Shown here: piece after piece, positions 20,530 to 30,923 of the stretch
Layout of the letters: every line of letters starts with the position of its first letter
Numbering within the stretch: position 1 is the first letter of the stretch
NCBI GenBank assembly: GCA_036250195.1
Contig: JAVHZZ010000003.1
Coordinates: 54,055,521 to 54,119,520, forward strand
DNA: 64,000 nt
Direction: 5' to 3'
Source of the DNA: Mixophyes australis
Taxonomy: Eukaryota > Chordata > Amphibia > Anura > Limnodynastidae
Made by a program: the position numbers and the translations under genes
The notes under the pieces: model-generated
What the model was told of the DNA's origin: nothing
What the model saw: only the letters and a program-made list of their open reading frames with translations
Database searches by the model: none

Positions 20530-20818
20530 TCCAATGAAGGTGGAAATGTGGAACTGTTGCCCATAGCAACCAATCAGATTCTAGCTGTCAATTTGTAGAA
20601 CATCCTAGTCAGGCCTGACCAACCTGTGGCTCTCCAGGTGTTGTAAAACTACAAGCCCCAGCATGCTTTGCCAGTTGATAACCAGCTGATAGCTGGCAGG
20701 GCATGCTGGGACATGTAGTTTCGCAACACCTGGAGAGCCACATGTTGACCAGGTCTATACTAGATAAATGATAGCTCGAGTCTGCTTGCTACGGGCAACA
20801 CCTCTACTTTTCAAATGT
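20530..20818. mobile_element. Decayed inverted-repeat MITE interrupted by another MITE
   Basis: The left half contains GTTGCCCATAGCAACCAATC then AGATTCTAGCTGTCA. The right half contains GATAAATGATAGCTCGAGTC then TGCTTGCTACGGGCAACACC. These are the two arms of the same family that is intact at 51680-51856. Here they are separated by 20610-20756. Confidence 0.75.
20610..20756. mobile_element. Short hAT-like MITE (147 bp) nested in the previous element
   Basis: The ends are inverted: CTGTGGCTCTCCAGGTGTTG then TAAAACTACAAGCCCCAGCA on the left, and the inverse TGCTGGGACATGTAGTTTCG then CAACACCTGGAGAGCCACAT on the right. Flanks ATCCTAGT (20602-20609) and ATACTAGA (20757-20764) agree at six of eight positions, consistent with an aged 8-bp hAT duplication. 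It has no coding capacity. Confidence 0.75.
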
Positions 20819-20825
20819 AGAAGTT

Positions 20826-21025
20826 AAAGGAGTAAATGTATCAATCACCGGTTACTTTAAACCGCTGATTCTCTGCAGTTTACCCTCATTATTTACAACA
20901 GCAAGTTTATCAAAGGCAACAACTGATGGACTTTGCCTGTAATAAAATTTCCGCTTTAAATAATGGCGGCAAACTGTTGAGAATATGCGGTTTTAAGTAA
21001 CTGCTGATTGATACAGTTAGTCCCT
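20826..21025. mobile_element. Inverted-repeat MITE, about 200 bp
   Basis: The left arm GGAGTAAATGTATCAATCAC then CGGTTACTTTAAACCGC is the imperfect inverse of the right arm GCGGTTTTAAGTAACTGCTG then ATTGATACAGTTAGTCC. Arms extend about 60 bases. Superfamily not determined. Confidence 0.7.
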
Positions 21026-21080
21026 AGTAGTTCTATTCCTCAGACTTCATTTATAAAGTATTAAAGTGGAGATACACTCT

Positions 21081-21306
21081 ACAGCAGTGATGGCAACAGG
21101 TGGCCCTAGGGCCGAATGTGCTCCTCCGAGCCTTTACCGGCGGCCCCCAGCTCCTTCCTGCTTTATTGTCAGATATGCATTTTATAGCCAGTAACACTTG
21201 TTTAAAATGCCTGCTTATATGTTATTACAGATAGGATTCTCTTTCTTTGATTAAATGTATTGCTTTAGCACTTATTACTGAGATTCAGGATAATGTGTGG
21301 TCCGTA
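21081..21306. mobile_element. Old hAT-like element, copy 1
   Basis: It contains CAGTGATGGCAACAGGTGGC at its left edge and internal words 'CTCCTTCCTGCTTTATTGTC' and 'ATTACTGAGATTCAGGATAA' that recur in order at 52774-52985. The left edge resembles a hAT-type terminus. The right terminus is not clear. Confidence 0.5.
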
Positions 21307-22543
21307 TTATGCACCCCCGGAAGTGTATTATGTTACCGATCACTGCACAGACACATTTTCAGACAGGATCCTACAGGCTTCTACTCTTAAACGGATGAGA
21401 TTAGGTGATAAAGTGGTTTATTTGAAGCATGTATCTTAAATTATATAATAAGTAAACCTGGGTTTGTTGCATTTTTACTCTAGCTGTCAATCAATTAAGA
21501 AAAACTATTGGGACCTATTCATGACAGATTCCGTGATTTAGGACACTTTGTCATTTTATCTTTTCACCTCATGTCAAATATTTCAATCTGAACTTATTTT
21601 AACATGCAAATAAGTAGTTAATGAATGCATAGCTTTGAGGCATTTCCTTGTGCAAGGCAATTAGCAAGTCAATTGAAATGCGTTATCTGCCAATTAGAGG
21701 TCACTTCTAGTTTTTTTGTTTTTTTATCTTGTCTTTCCAAAACTGATCTAATTTGTTTGTTTTGCAGGTAAAAGGGAGCCCATTACTGACCTTTAGGTGT
21801 CAGAATGAATGACTCAATGTATAGCCAGATATTTGTTGAAGAACGAATGACCTTAAGTATGCACGGTCATGTAATTCTATGAGGGTGTCCTTTGCCTTGT
21901 GCATTTTTGACTTGTAGAAGAGGTATAAATAATCATGTTACACACTGGATGGCACTTTTACTCTGCTCTGAATTTATGTAAACAGCTCTAGTTTGACCTG
22001 AAAATGTTTAGCAAACAAATCCAACTCAATCCCTGGAGATTTGGTGCACTCCTCATTATGATACAATTCCCCAGATATAGTAATAGCTATTAGATTACAT
22101 TCAGCCTTAACATAGCCAAGTCTTCAGCTTGTTGCTTGTGCTTCTTCATTTAATACAATCAATTTGTTGAAGTTATGTATTTTCGTAACGTCTACCAGAC
22201 ATTATTACAAATTCAAATGTAGCAGTGAGTGCAATTTAACAGTTTAGAATAGCAATGAAGAGGGAGAGGGAAATAGGAATAGAAATGTGTGACTGGGAGA
22301 GAGAAACAGAGGAGAGTCGGAAGGGTAAGTGAAGCTCAGTTTGATGGGAAGATGAGAAAGAATTGTAATAACCTAGTAATGAGGAAACACATGAGATTCA
22401 TAAAAATAATTTGGCAAAGAGGTGTCAACAGCTATATAAACAATGACTGGAAAGGTTCAAGGATTCTCTAGACAGTGTGCCAAATGTGTTGTTATTTGTC
22501 TCACTACATATAATCTTAAAATGGAATATTGGCATCTAGGCTA

Positions 22544-22956
22544 AGGCTGGGTACACACTACCTGCTTTTCAGCCGATTGTCGTCCAATCACATGATAAAC
22601 GACCATTTGGCCCGATATCTCATATGTGTGTATGCTCCAACGATGAACGATTATCATTCCACATCGTATCGTTTCATTTGATTTTATAGATGGACTAAAA
22701 ATCTCGTTCAACGATGGAACGATGTCGTTACAATTCTGCACTTCTGTGTATGCACTCAGGACCGGCAGTGTCCATAGATCTCTATGGAGTGTGCAGAGAC
22801 ACAATCTTTTCAGCACAGATCCGAAGGTAAATCGTGTAAGACGTGTTTAGTGTGTACACATGAATCGGCATGCTGATCGGGACTTTTTGTTTTTTTCAGT
22901 CGTTGGTAAAATAGATATCGCATCAGGAGAAATTTTCTGTAGTGTGTACCCAGCCT
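22544..22956. mobile_element. MITE with 'AGGCTGGGTACACACTA' terminal inverted repeats
   Basis: It begins AGGCTGGGTACACACTAC and ends GTAGTGTGTACCCAGCCT, a perfect 18-bp inverted repeat, about 413 bp in total. The interior has GATCGT-like and CGATGATC-like words and no coding frame. Target duplication was not resolved, so I leave the superfamily open. Confidence 0.8.
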
Positions 22957-24282
22957 ATTTCTGACCCTCTTTCATCCAGGTAAAACCTTGTTAATACACC
23001 TTAAAGTACACTGATTACATGGATGGGAAATAAGTAGAGCAAATATATTTTCTATTGTAAGTAAAAGCTATATTATACTCCTGGCTACAGTTCACTAACA
23101 ACCATCATGATCAGGATTCAAAGCAGCAATTCTGAAAGTGCTGGTTTGACCTGGATGAACAATTTTAGGATTCTGTGCATGTTGTATGAACTTTAACACC
23201 ATCTACATTAGTTAATAAAGTATATTCCTGTTCTGTCTTTCTGTCTCAAGTAAAGCATTGCATTTACAGATATGTCTTTCATGGTATATCTTCTTGGGTA
23301 ATTGCCATTACATGTTTGACAATTAAAATTGGATGTTTTCTGTGATAAATCTATTGCAGGGTTTTTTTATGAATAAAAGGAGAGATAATAACCCTTCTCA
23401 TTGTTTATTATGTGTAATATTTCTTCTTTGGGCCTGAGGCATGCATTCTTCTGCGTTTCTACACTATGTCAACGTTCTATCAATACCGGTCAAATGGGTT
23501 TAGTATGGGGTTAGACAAAGGTGCCTAATCTGATAAAGGGCCAAGTGTCAAAAATGTTTATTTTCATATACTGACAAAGTTAATAGGACGTTTAACTATT
23601 GAAGCACAAAGTAAGGAGTCTTTTACAACCTCAGTGAACCTGAATCACAACATTCCATGCAATGAACTTGGCCATTGGTCCTGTGCTTTATGTTTAAGTT
23701 TAATGTTCTGCTCAAGTACAAATGAGTTGTCACCTTGCAACCATAAGGGGCAGCCATCAAATTATTCCTTAAACTCTATGTACTACTCTATTGTAGAATC
23801 CTGCATAATAGTCTGCTTACATTACTGTTTATTATTCAAGTGCTGGTCATTTGACCCTTTTCTATCAAGAAGTCACTCTAGTAAATACTGTTTAGCAGTG
23901 ATTAATTTTGCTATGTGACCTTATGTTATAACAGTGACCCATGAGTGTTTGAATCTGATGGCCGACAAAGAATACAGGATAGAATAGAATAAACCACACT
24001 AGATACCGCACAGCAGAGATAGGTCTTAATTTATACAAATTGTCAATTCTGGCAAGAGTTAATGATTTCGTAGCATAGCCAGAAACAAGTCACAATACTA
24101 GAGCAATGTATTTAACCAAATATGGCTCTTTAAAATCCCAAGCAGGAAATAGGAAGTAAGATGGTCTTCAGTGAGGCAACACTGATCATCTTGGCTGAGA
24201 CCAGAGTTCAAGAGCACAGTCATATCCTGAAATATGGCCTCCAATGGTCAGGGGTGAAACAGTTTAGAATGAAGTAATTTAT
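22957..24282. other. Unique DNA, no gene recognised
   Basis: The largest open frame (23634-23918, 94 codons) has no recognisable domain and no coding-like context. Nothing else is supported. Confidence 0.4.
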
Positions 24283-24917
24283 TGTTAGATGGTAGAGCTA
24301 TCTGCTGATATTGGAGCAGCCCTATCTGGAGGCACGGAGTCTAACGTGCCTCTGGTCTTCACCAGGGACCCCTGCAAGGGAGTTTGGGTTTAACTGCGAG
24401 AGACACGCAGGTCGCGGTTCTCCAGGAGAGCTACCAGTGAGATAGATGATAGTAAACGGATAGTCAGGGAAGCCAAGGTCAAGCCGTGCAGTCATGGCTT
24501 TACCCAAGGAGGAGCCAGGCGAATAGTCAAACTGTCCAGAGTCAAAGAACAGAGAGAACTTGCGAAACTAAAAGGGAGAATCCAAGAGGAGAGTCAAATA
24601 AGCCAAATCAGGAACTGTGAAATCAGACCAATAGGTATACAGCACCATAAACGCCATGAGGTGGAATAGACCTAATACTCTTGCACTCCAAAGGTGCCCG
24701 AGTCTTCCTTATATAGTGTTGAAGGAAGAGGGAGTTTTCCGGTGGCAGTGACGTCAGCTGCCGTCGTCGGGTTTCAGAGTAGTGCCCCGTTGCCTAGCGC
24801 ATGCACAGAAAAAGTTGCAGGCCGGGCTTAACGCGTTTCCTTGCCGAGCAACCAGCCGTGACTTTCGGGGACAGAGATGGCGTCCGTCCATTTGCGCTTG
24901 ACAGCCATATCCTAACA
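24283..24917 (-). mobile_element. Gypsy-type LTR, probably solo, 635 bp
   Basis: On the minus strand it starts TGTTAGGATATGGCTGTC and ends CTACCATCTAACA, with TG…CA ends and a short inverted repeat TGTTAG/CTAACA. A TATA-like CTATATAAGGAAGACTC on the minus strand lies at about 24702-24718, followed downstream by a 'GACCTTGGCTTCC'-rich part. The 5-base flanks do not match, and no primer-binding site or gag follows, so it is either a rearranged solo LTR or one end of a deleted element. Confidence 0.6.
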
Positions 24918-26899
24918 ACCACAACCAACACATTGCATGATTTTCTGTTCAATTATTACTTTCAATTATCACCCTTTCACTCTCATGTAAACTCCTCTCT
25001 GCTCCTTTTGTTAATACTTATTGATATATGATATAATCTAATCCCACATTATAAGATCAGGATAGTTTATATGGTAGGTTGTAACCAAATTGGCCCAACA
25101 TTTCACTGTGTATGGTCTAGTAATGAATGTTCTGTCCCATCAAACTCCCATTATAAAAGACCAGATTTTGATCAGTCCAGCTGAAAATGTGGTAGGTACA
25201 TGATCCCTTTATTGTGACCATTCAGTCACAGCTAACCACATTGTATAAGATACCTTGTGGCCTGATTGATAAATAAACTGATTTGTGATCTATGTCTGTG
25301 TATGTAACTTTATTGTAATGTCTTATTCATTTAGAAATGTTGGGCCTGATTCATAAACAAACTCAAAACAAACGTAATGTGTGTTTCTTTTAAAAACACA
25401 CGTACATCAGATATACGCACGTCCATATTCAACAAGGGCCCTGCAGGATCCGTCCAATACATATCTGGAATATGAAGTTACAAAAGAACGCACAGAGAAA
25501 AGAAAATTTAATTAAATTAATGTCACCTGTTAATAATTTAGCCAATGGCAAAACATTAAAAAATATTATTTTTTTTCCAGCAATTACATTTATTAGGATG
25601 TTCTTAATGCTTACTCTACATAAAATAAATGTTTACAGTTGTTCCTGATTGCAAACACATGTTTTAGCTATCATACACAGCTGTCATCACTAGCAAATCA
25701 ACACTTACATCAGACCTGTAGCTGGTGCAAATGATTTTGGACAATTTTGTGCACAGTTACTCCCATTTACTTCCATTAGGTGAAGAATCCACAAAGTGAC
25801 TTGCTTAGGAAAGTGACACATTCATATAAGCCACTGTGTTTGCTTTAAAGTTAAGTTTGTGTGAGTAAAAGAAAAAATATCACACATTGACAAATGACCA
25901 TTGATGCACAAGAAAATCAATTTTCTTATTAAACCTTCAAAATTAGGTTACTAGTCTTATATATTGAACGCTTTTACCCATAACCCAGGTTTAAACATAA
26001 AAATGTAGTATAGAAAAAGGAAAAAATGGGATGTCGTCTCTAGGGACAGCAACTAACAAGTTAATTAGAGAAAGCATATTTTTAGCACTGTGTATAATTG
26101 GACCTATAATTTACTTTTCTTCTCTGCAGCTGTCGAAACTGCCATTATATTTGGAAAAAGCCTTAAGTTTCTCATCAATTAAACTTATGGTGTCCATTGG
26201 GGGGGGGATTTATATTGGGGTGCAAGGCTGTGGCTAAAAATTCCTGTTTCTAATGCATATTGTTTGTGATCGTTTCAGGTTTCAGTGATAGCTGCGCTTC
26301 AGTACTACTATTTTGCTCAAATACTTTTCTTTTCTTATTTTGTTGCTGTACGGTTTCCTAATCTTCTACGCTTTGTTTTACAAATATCATTTGTGTCGTA
26401 TGTACGTGGGAAACAGTTGTTTCATAAAATGCTTATAAGCAAAATTATTGCTTTTAAAGCACACAAAATACTGGGTCTAGCACGTGATTAAAATAGTTAT
26501 TCACTGATGATAATATATGGCAGCAGTTAAATATGTTTATGATCAGTATACATCTAACGTCCATGCTGATATCTCACATTTAAAAATACACAATAAACAA
26601 CAAGAACAATAACAGTTTGGGAATAAATGGGAAATGTGTTACAATAACAGCTGTGTTACTATAATGCAGAAAAGTTCACATTTGTGTTTTTCCTGTTTTT
26701 ACATCCACCACAACCATCATATACATGCTTGGCTGCATAAGCAGGAAAGCAGGTGTGCGTGTTTACATTGACTACACATGCCTAAGGGGAAAGCACAGAA
26801 ATTACAGAACAGTCCCCAAATTCCCACATGGTGTGTATTTGTGCTGCATAGGCACTTATAGCTACCAATTCTAAGAGGGCTTTGCATTTATCTGTAATA

Positions 26900-26902
<3 letters not shown>
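24918..26902. other. Mostly unique DNA with a possible MITE remnant
   Basis: 25330-25480 begins GGGCCTGATTCATAAACAAA and has palindromic ACGTACATCAG-like words resembling old MITEs; a related remnant in opposite orientation lies near 40950-41165. No gene is seen. Confidence 0.35.

Positions 26903-26932
<30 letters not shown>
26903..26932. repeat. (TA)n microsatellite
   Basis: About 14 TA units followed by an imperfect AT-rich tail. Confidence 0.9.
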
Positions 26933-26939
<7 letters not shown>

Positions 26940-27345
26940 TAAAATAAAAAATTCTATATAATGCTGTCCCCAAGATCAGTGTATTTCAAAGGTAATAATA
27001 GTCATCTTTGCACGCTTCACTACAGCGCACACTGTGTAATTTTGCATCTGCACTATTTAATTATTGCCTATTTTATGAAAACCATGTTCCAACTAGTTTC
27101 CAGTTAATTTGTTTAATGTAGTTTAAATATACATTGGGACAGTTTATTTTACTGTTCCACTGTACATCAACACTAGCAGGCAAGATCTGTAAGCAGATTC
27201 TATTTCCATAGCAGACATGCCCCAGTGGGTCCCCACTACATCCCTTAAGAGGAGAGCTTTAAAGAGATCATGCTATATAATCATATTTTATTTTTAAATA
27301 CAACACTGATTAGTTTTCTTCTTTTTTATATGTTGCAGTTCTTAT

Positions 27346-27374
27346 TTGATATTATTTTATTATTATTATTACTA

Positions 27375-27405
<31 letters not shown>

Positions 27406-27412
27406 TACTATT
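27346..27412. repeat. (ATT)n microsatellite, probably the 3' tail of a LINE
   Basis: About 20 ATT/ACT units abut 'AGTTTATAAAGGGCTTACAG'. On the minus strand this reads as a LINE-like end followed by a microsatellite. Confidence 0.85.
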
Positions 27413-27853
27413 AGTTTATAAAGGGCTTACAGTTTTATGCCATACATTATATTAAGGGAATTATGTTACAACACACACTATATACCATGTTATTTTGTAA
27501 TGGAACAGAAGGTAAATATATCCTTGCATATATGAGTTTACAACCTAAAAGGTGTGGGAAAAACTGGATATTTAAGGTAGAGGGGAGTAACAATTATAGC
27601 TGTAGGTGGAAAAAGTGAGAGTGACTGATTTTAGGTAGAGTTGGTATAAAAGTAGTGACTTTGAGGAGGGAGATGACGCTCCTCGAAGAAGAATCTTGAG
27701 GCACTGTTTAAATATTTTGATGGTTGTGAAAAGTCTGGAAGGGTAGGCCAGAGTGATTCATAAATGGGTAGGTGCTGGATGGAAGGAGTGCACAACCATG
27801 GTATGAAGTGAGTGAAATTATTGTGTCAATAACTGTTAAAGGTATGTGTGTAT

Positions 27854-28508
27854 TAGAGATGTTCACTGACCGCCATGTTTTGGTTTTGGCTTTGGTTTTA
27901 ATCTGGATTAACTTCTTGTTTTGGTTTTGGCAAAACTGGCCTCACGTATTCTGTTTTTGGTATTAGATCCTTTTTTTTGCTAAAATCGCATAATTTGGCT
28001 CTTCTTTTCTTCCTACATTATTATTAACCTCAATAACATTAATTTCCAGTCATTTCCAGTCAATTTTTGTCGAGTGACAAGAACACTGCTACCCCTCCTG
28101 TTTCTGTATGAGCAATGGCACTGGAGACTGGAGAGTGACAAGAACACTGCTCCCCCTGTTTCTGTGAGAGCAATGGCACTGAGCAATGTCACTGGAGACT
28201 GGAGAGTGACAAGAACACTGTTACCCATGTTTCTGTGAGAGCAATGTCACTGAGCAATATCACTAGAGACTGGAGAGTGACAAGAACACTGTTACCCCTA
28301 TTTCTGTGTGAGCAATGGCGCTGGAACTCCTGGGGAGGGAGGTACTTATGGAGTCCAAAGCCTGCAAAATCTGACAACGCAACGATGATGTTTTGCATGA
28401 GTTCAGATCCGAGGATGCGCGAAAGTACCCAGCCGGCTCGCGAGCCTACTTTGATCCCCTAAGTTCGGTTGGGTTTGGTTTTCAGAAGACCGAGCCAGAG
28501 CATCTCTA
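27854..28508. mobile_element. hAT-like non-autonomous element, 'TAGAGATG' family, copy 1
   Basis: The ends are TAGAGATGTTCACTGACC and GAGCCAGAGCATCTCTA, the same termini as the element at 61655-62219 but in inverse orientation. Shared interior words (for example TACATTATTATTAACCTCAA, inverse of the other copy) confirm the family. Immediate 8-bp flanks do not match; GTGTGTAT occurs to the left and again about 15 bases beyond the right end. The interior carries a tandem array at 28068-28330. No transposase. Confidence 0.7.
28068..28330. repeat. Tandem array inside the hAT-like element, unit about 60-75 bp
   Basis: Four units of 'GAGTGACAAGAACACTG' plus 'TTTCTGTGAGAGCAATGGCA' plus 'CTGGAGACTG', with a 14-base internal duplication (GCAATGTCACTGA) in the middle units. 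Array length differs from copy 2 at 61655, where only one unit is seen. Confidence 0.85.
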
Positions 28509-28531
28509 AAGTCTAAAGTGTGTGTGTATAT

Positions 28532-28532
<1 letters not shown>

Positions 28533-28566
<34 letters not shown>
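28533..28566. repeat. (TA)n microsatellite
   Basis: About 16 TA units just beyond the hAT-like element. Confidence 0.9.
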
Positions 28567-28571
<5 letters not shown>

Positions 28572-28960
28572 ATTAGATGATGAGGAAATTCAAGCAGTCC
28601 TGTTTCATCTGTGTTTAACTATAAAGGCTGTTGAAACGGCTAGGTAAAAGATAGTGAATGTTGGCTAAAATAGAGGTAGTGAGTTTAGCAATGGAGAGGT
28701 AAATCTGTGTGTCACCAGCATACAAGTGATAGTAGAGCACATGATATGGAGTAATTATAGAAGGATTGGGCAGAGGGACGGATGGGGAAGTAAAGGTTCC
28801 ATTGATGGAAATCTTGAATGTTCAGCTAGTCAAATATAATAGAAAAAAGGGGAAGTAATATCAAGAGGTGGTCAACAATAGAAGAAAATTCCAAGAGGAT
28901 GAAGAAAGTCCTTTTGATATGTTTATGCGGAAGTGATTATTTACTTTTTTCAAGTAGGCA

Positions 28961-30338
28961 AACACGTCACTAGCTAAAGGGTATGTGTGGTTTATACTCA
29001 ATCTCATCTACCTAGCTAAAATAAGCTTCCATAGTAAGTGTGCTCATCACAAGTGCACTCAGCTCCCATTCAGGGTTCTTCCAGGCTAGTTTAGTGTCTT
29101 TACCTCCATGGGCTCTGCAGTTTATAATGAGAAGATGCAACTTAAAAACCAGGTAGGTCGTTGGTTATCACTCAATACATTTTATTGAGTGATAAGTTGT
29201 TATAATAAATTGGTGCCAGACAACCTCTCGATAAAGTCAACTTCTTTATAGAACACATCCAGGATATATTTTGCAGTTGCAAATAAATTTTGACAGTGTC
29301 CCACAAATGTTGAGCAAGAGCTAACACTCTATGGCTTAGGGATAATCACTCTCGCCCTTATCCTCTATACTGTCCTCTGTAGCACCTCTCCTGATCTCCT
29401 GCGATCAGGTTGTTCCCACATCACTAACATGTCCCTTGTCCCTTAGTCTATTACGTACAGATACATAAGCTCTATTCATATACTCAGGCTCCATGGCTTC
29501 GCAGTTTTACTCACTCAATAGACTAACACCACGGTTTTCTGCTTGGCACACTATCTGTCCCTGTGTGTCCATGAATGCAGTCAGTGTCTCTGCAGCTCCC
29601 CATGGCTGTCTCTATATCTACTGTTACAACTTGCCCCAGGTCGATTACCAGAAAAGGTCAAGATTATCATGTTGATCTTGATCTTGGACTCAACTCTGAC
29701 ATTAGTCATACTAAAACAGACTCCCCAGAACTCAGTTAGTGTAGAATATCTGACTACTTGAACTCAAACCTTGCTGCTTCCATCTCTACCTATGGGATCT
29801 CACACTCACACCCACATCTTTATTTCCATTTCTTCCTCCACTGAGGACCTATTGAGGAATATGACTCCTGCAGATTTGTACTCTAACATGAGTTCCTCTC
29901 TGGGCAGTTATATCAAGGCTTTCAATTATAGGGAACAACTCCTTATCAGATGCTTGGTCTACAGTAGGTTTTTACAAACATGAGATTGATTAAAGTTCTT
30001 TGGTTGGCTGTTAGTGTATTTAATGCTAACCTCAAATTATAATTAGCCCACTGCTTATTTCTTATTTTAGAATTACAATGATTTGTAATAATCATCATCA
30101 TTGCTCTGTATATGTTTATTATTTGCATCAAATGTTAGAAATGCAATATTTATTTCACAAAAGATATTTAGATACAATCAAGCTATATCATAAGCCTGAT
30201 AAAGAGACCCTTTGTATTTTACAACTACTCTCAATGAACATCATACTATGTGAGCGTGGTCCAGTGTAATTCATGTTATCTACATCAAAAATTTCCCATT
30301 GGTCTTTCTATTCACTTCCTTTCTTGAATTCTAAAGAA
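28961..30338. other. Mostly unique DNA, possible LTR relic
   Basis: 29200-29480 (AATAAATTGGTGCCAGACAA onward) loosely resembles the interior of the solo LTR near 18545 (TTTGGGCGCCAGACCATCTC), so it may be a decayed LTR. No ends can be defined. The remaining sequence shows no recognisable gene. Confidence 0.25.
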
Positions 30339-30388
30339 TATCTATCTATCTATCTCTCTATCTATCTATCTATCTCTCTATCTATCTC

Positions 30389-30431
<43 letters not shown>

Positions 30432-30464
30432 CTCTATCTATCTCTCTATCTATCTATCTATCTC

Positions 30465-30525
<61 letters not shown>

Positions 30526-30544
30526 ATATCTCTCTATCTATCTC

Positions 30545-30575
<31 letters not shown>

Positions 30576-30576
30576 C

Positions 30577-30643
<67 letters not shown>

Positions 30644-30704
30644 CTCTATCTATCTCTCTATCTATCTATCTATCTCTCTATCTATCTATCTATCTCTCTA
30701 TCTC

Positions 30705-30759
<55 letters not shown>

Positions 30760-30788
30760 CTCTATCTCTCTATCTATCTCTCTATCTC

Positions 30789-30823
<35 letters not shown>

Positions 30824-30852
30824 CTCTATCTATCTATCTATCTATCTATCTC

Positions 30853-30897
<45 letters not shown>

Positions 30898-30923
30898 ATA
30901 TCTATCTATCTATCTATCTATCC
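30339..30923. repeat. (TATC)n microsatellite with TCTC variants, 585 bp
   Basis: A long TATC tetranucleotide array with many isolated TCTC units and two TATA units. TCTC units are clustered in several similar blocks, which suggests block duplication within the array as well as slippage. The 232-codon frame across it (repeating YLSI) is a by-product and not a gene. Confidence 0.97.

Larger units (their letters stand above)
27413..28960 (-). pseudogene. Old L2/CR1-like LINE relic, interrupted by a hAT element
   Basis: On the minus strand 28700-28680 gives a YA-DTQIYL-like segment (from TATGCTGGTGACACACAGAT), equivalent to the YVDDTQIYL of the intact LINE at 6050-6080. 27740-27650 resembles the C-terminal 'LTIFKQ.LK' tail. 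The two parts lie in the right order with the hAT element (27854-28508) and a TA run between them. All frames are broken. Confidence in LINE origin is moderate because identification rests on short motifs. Confidence 0.5.

Noticed and set aside
22289..22471. Short frame with basic N-terminus as a small gene
   Set aside because: 60 codons, no domain, no splice or conservation evidence available.
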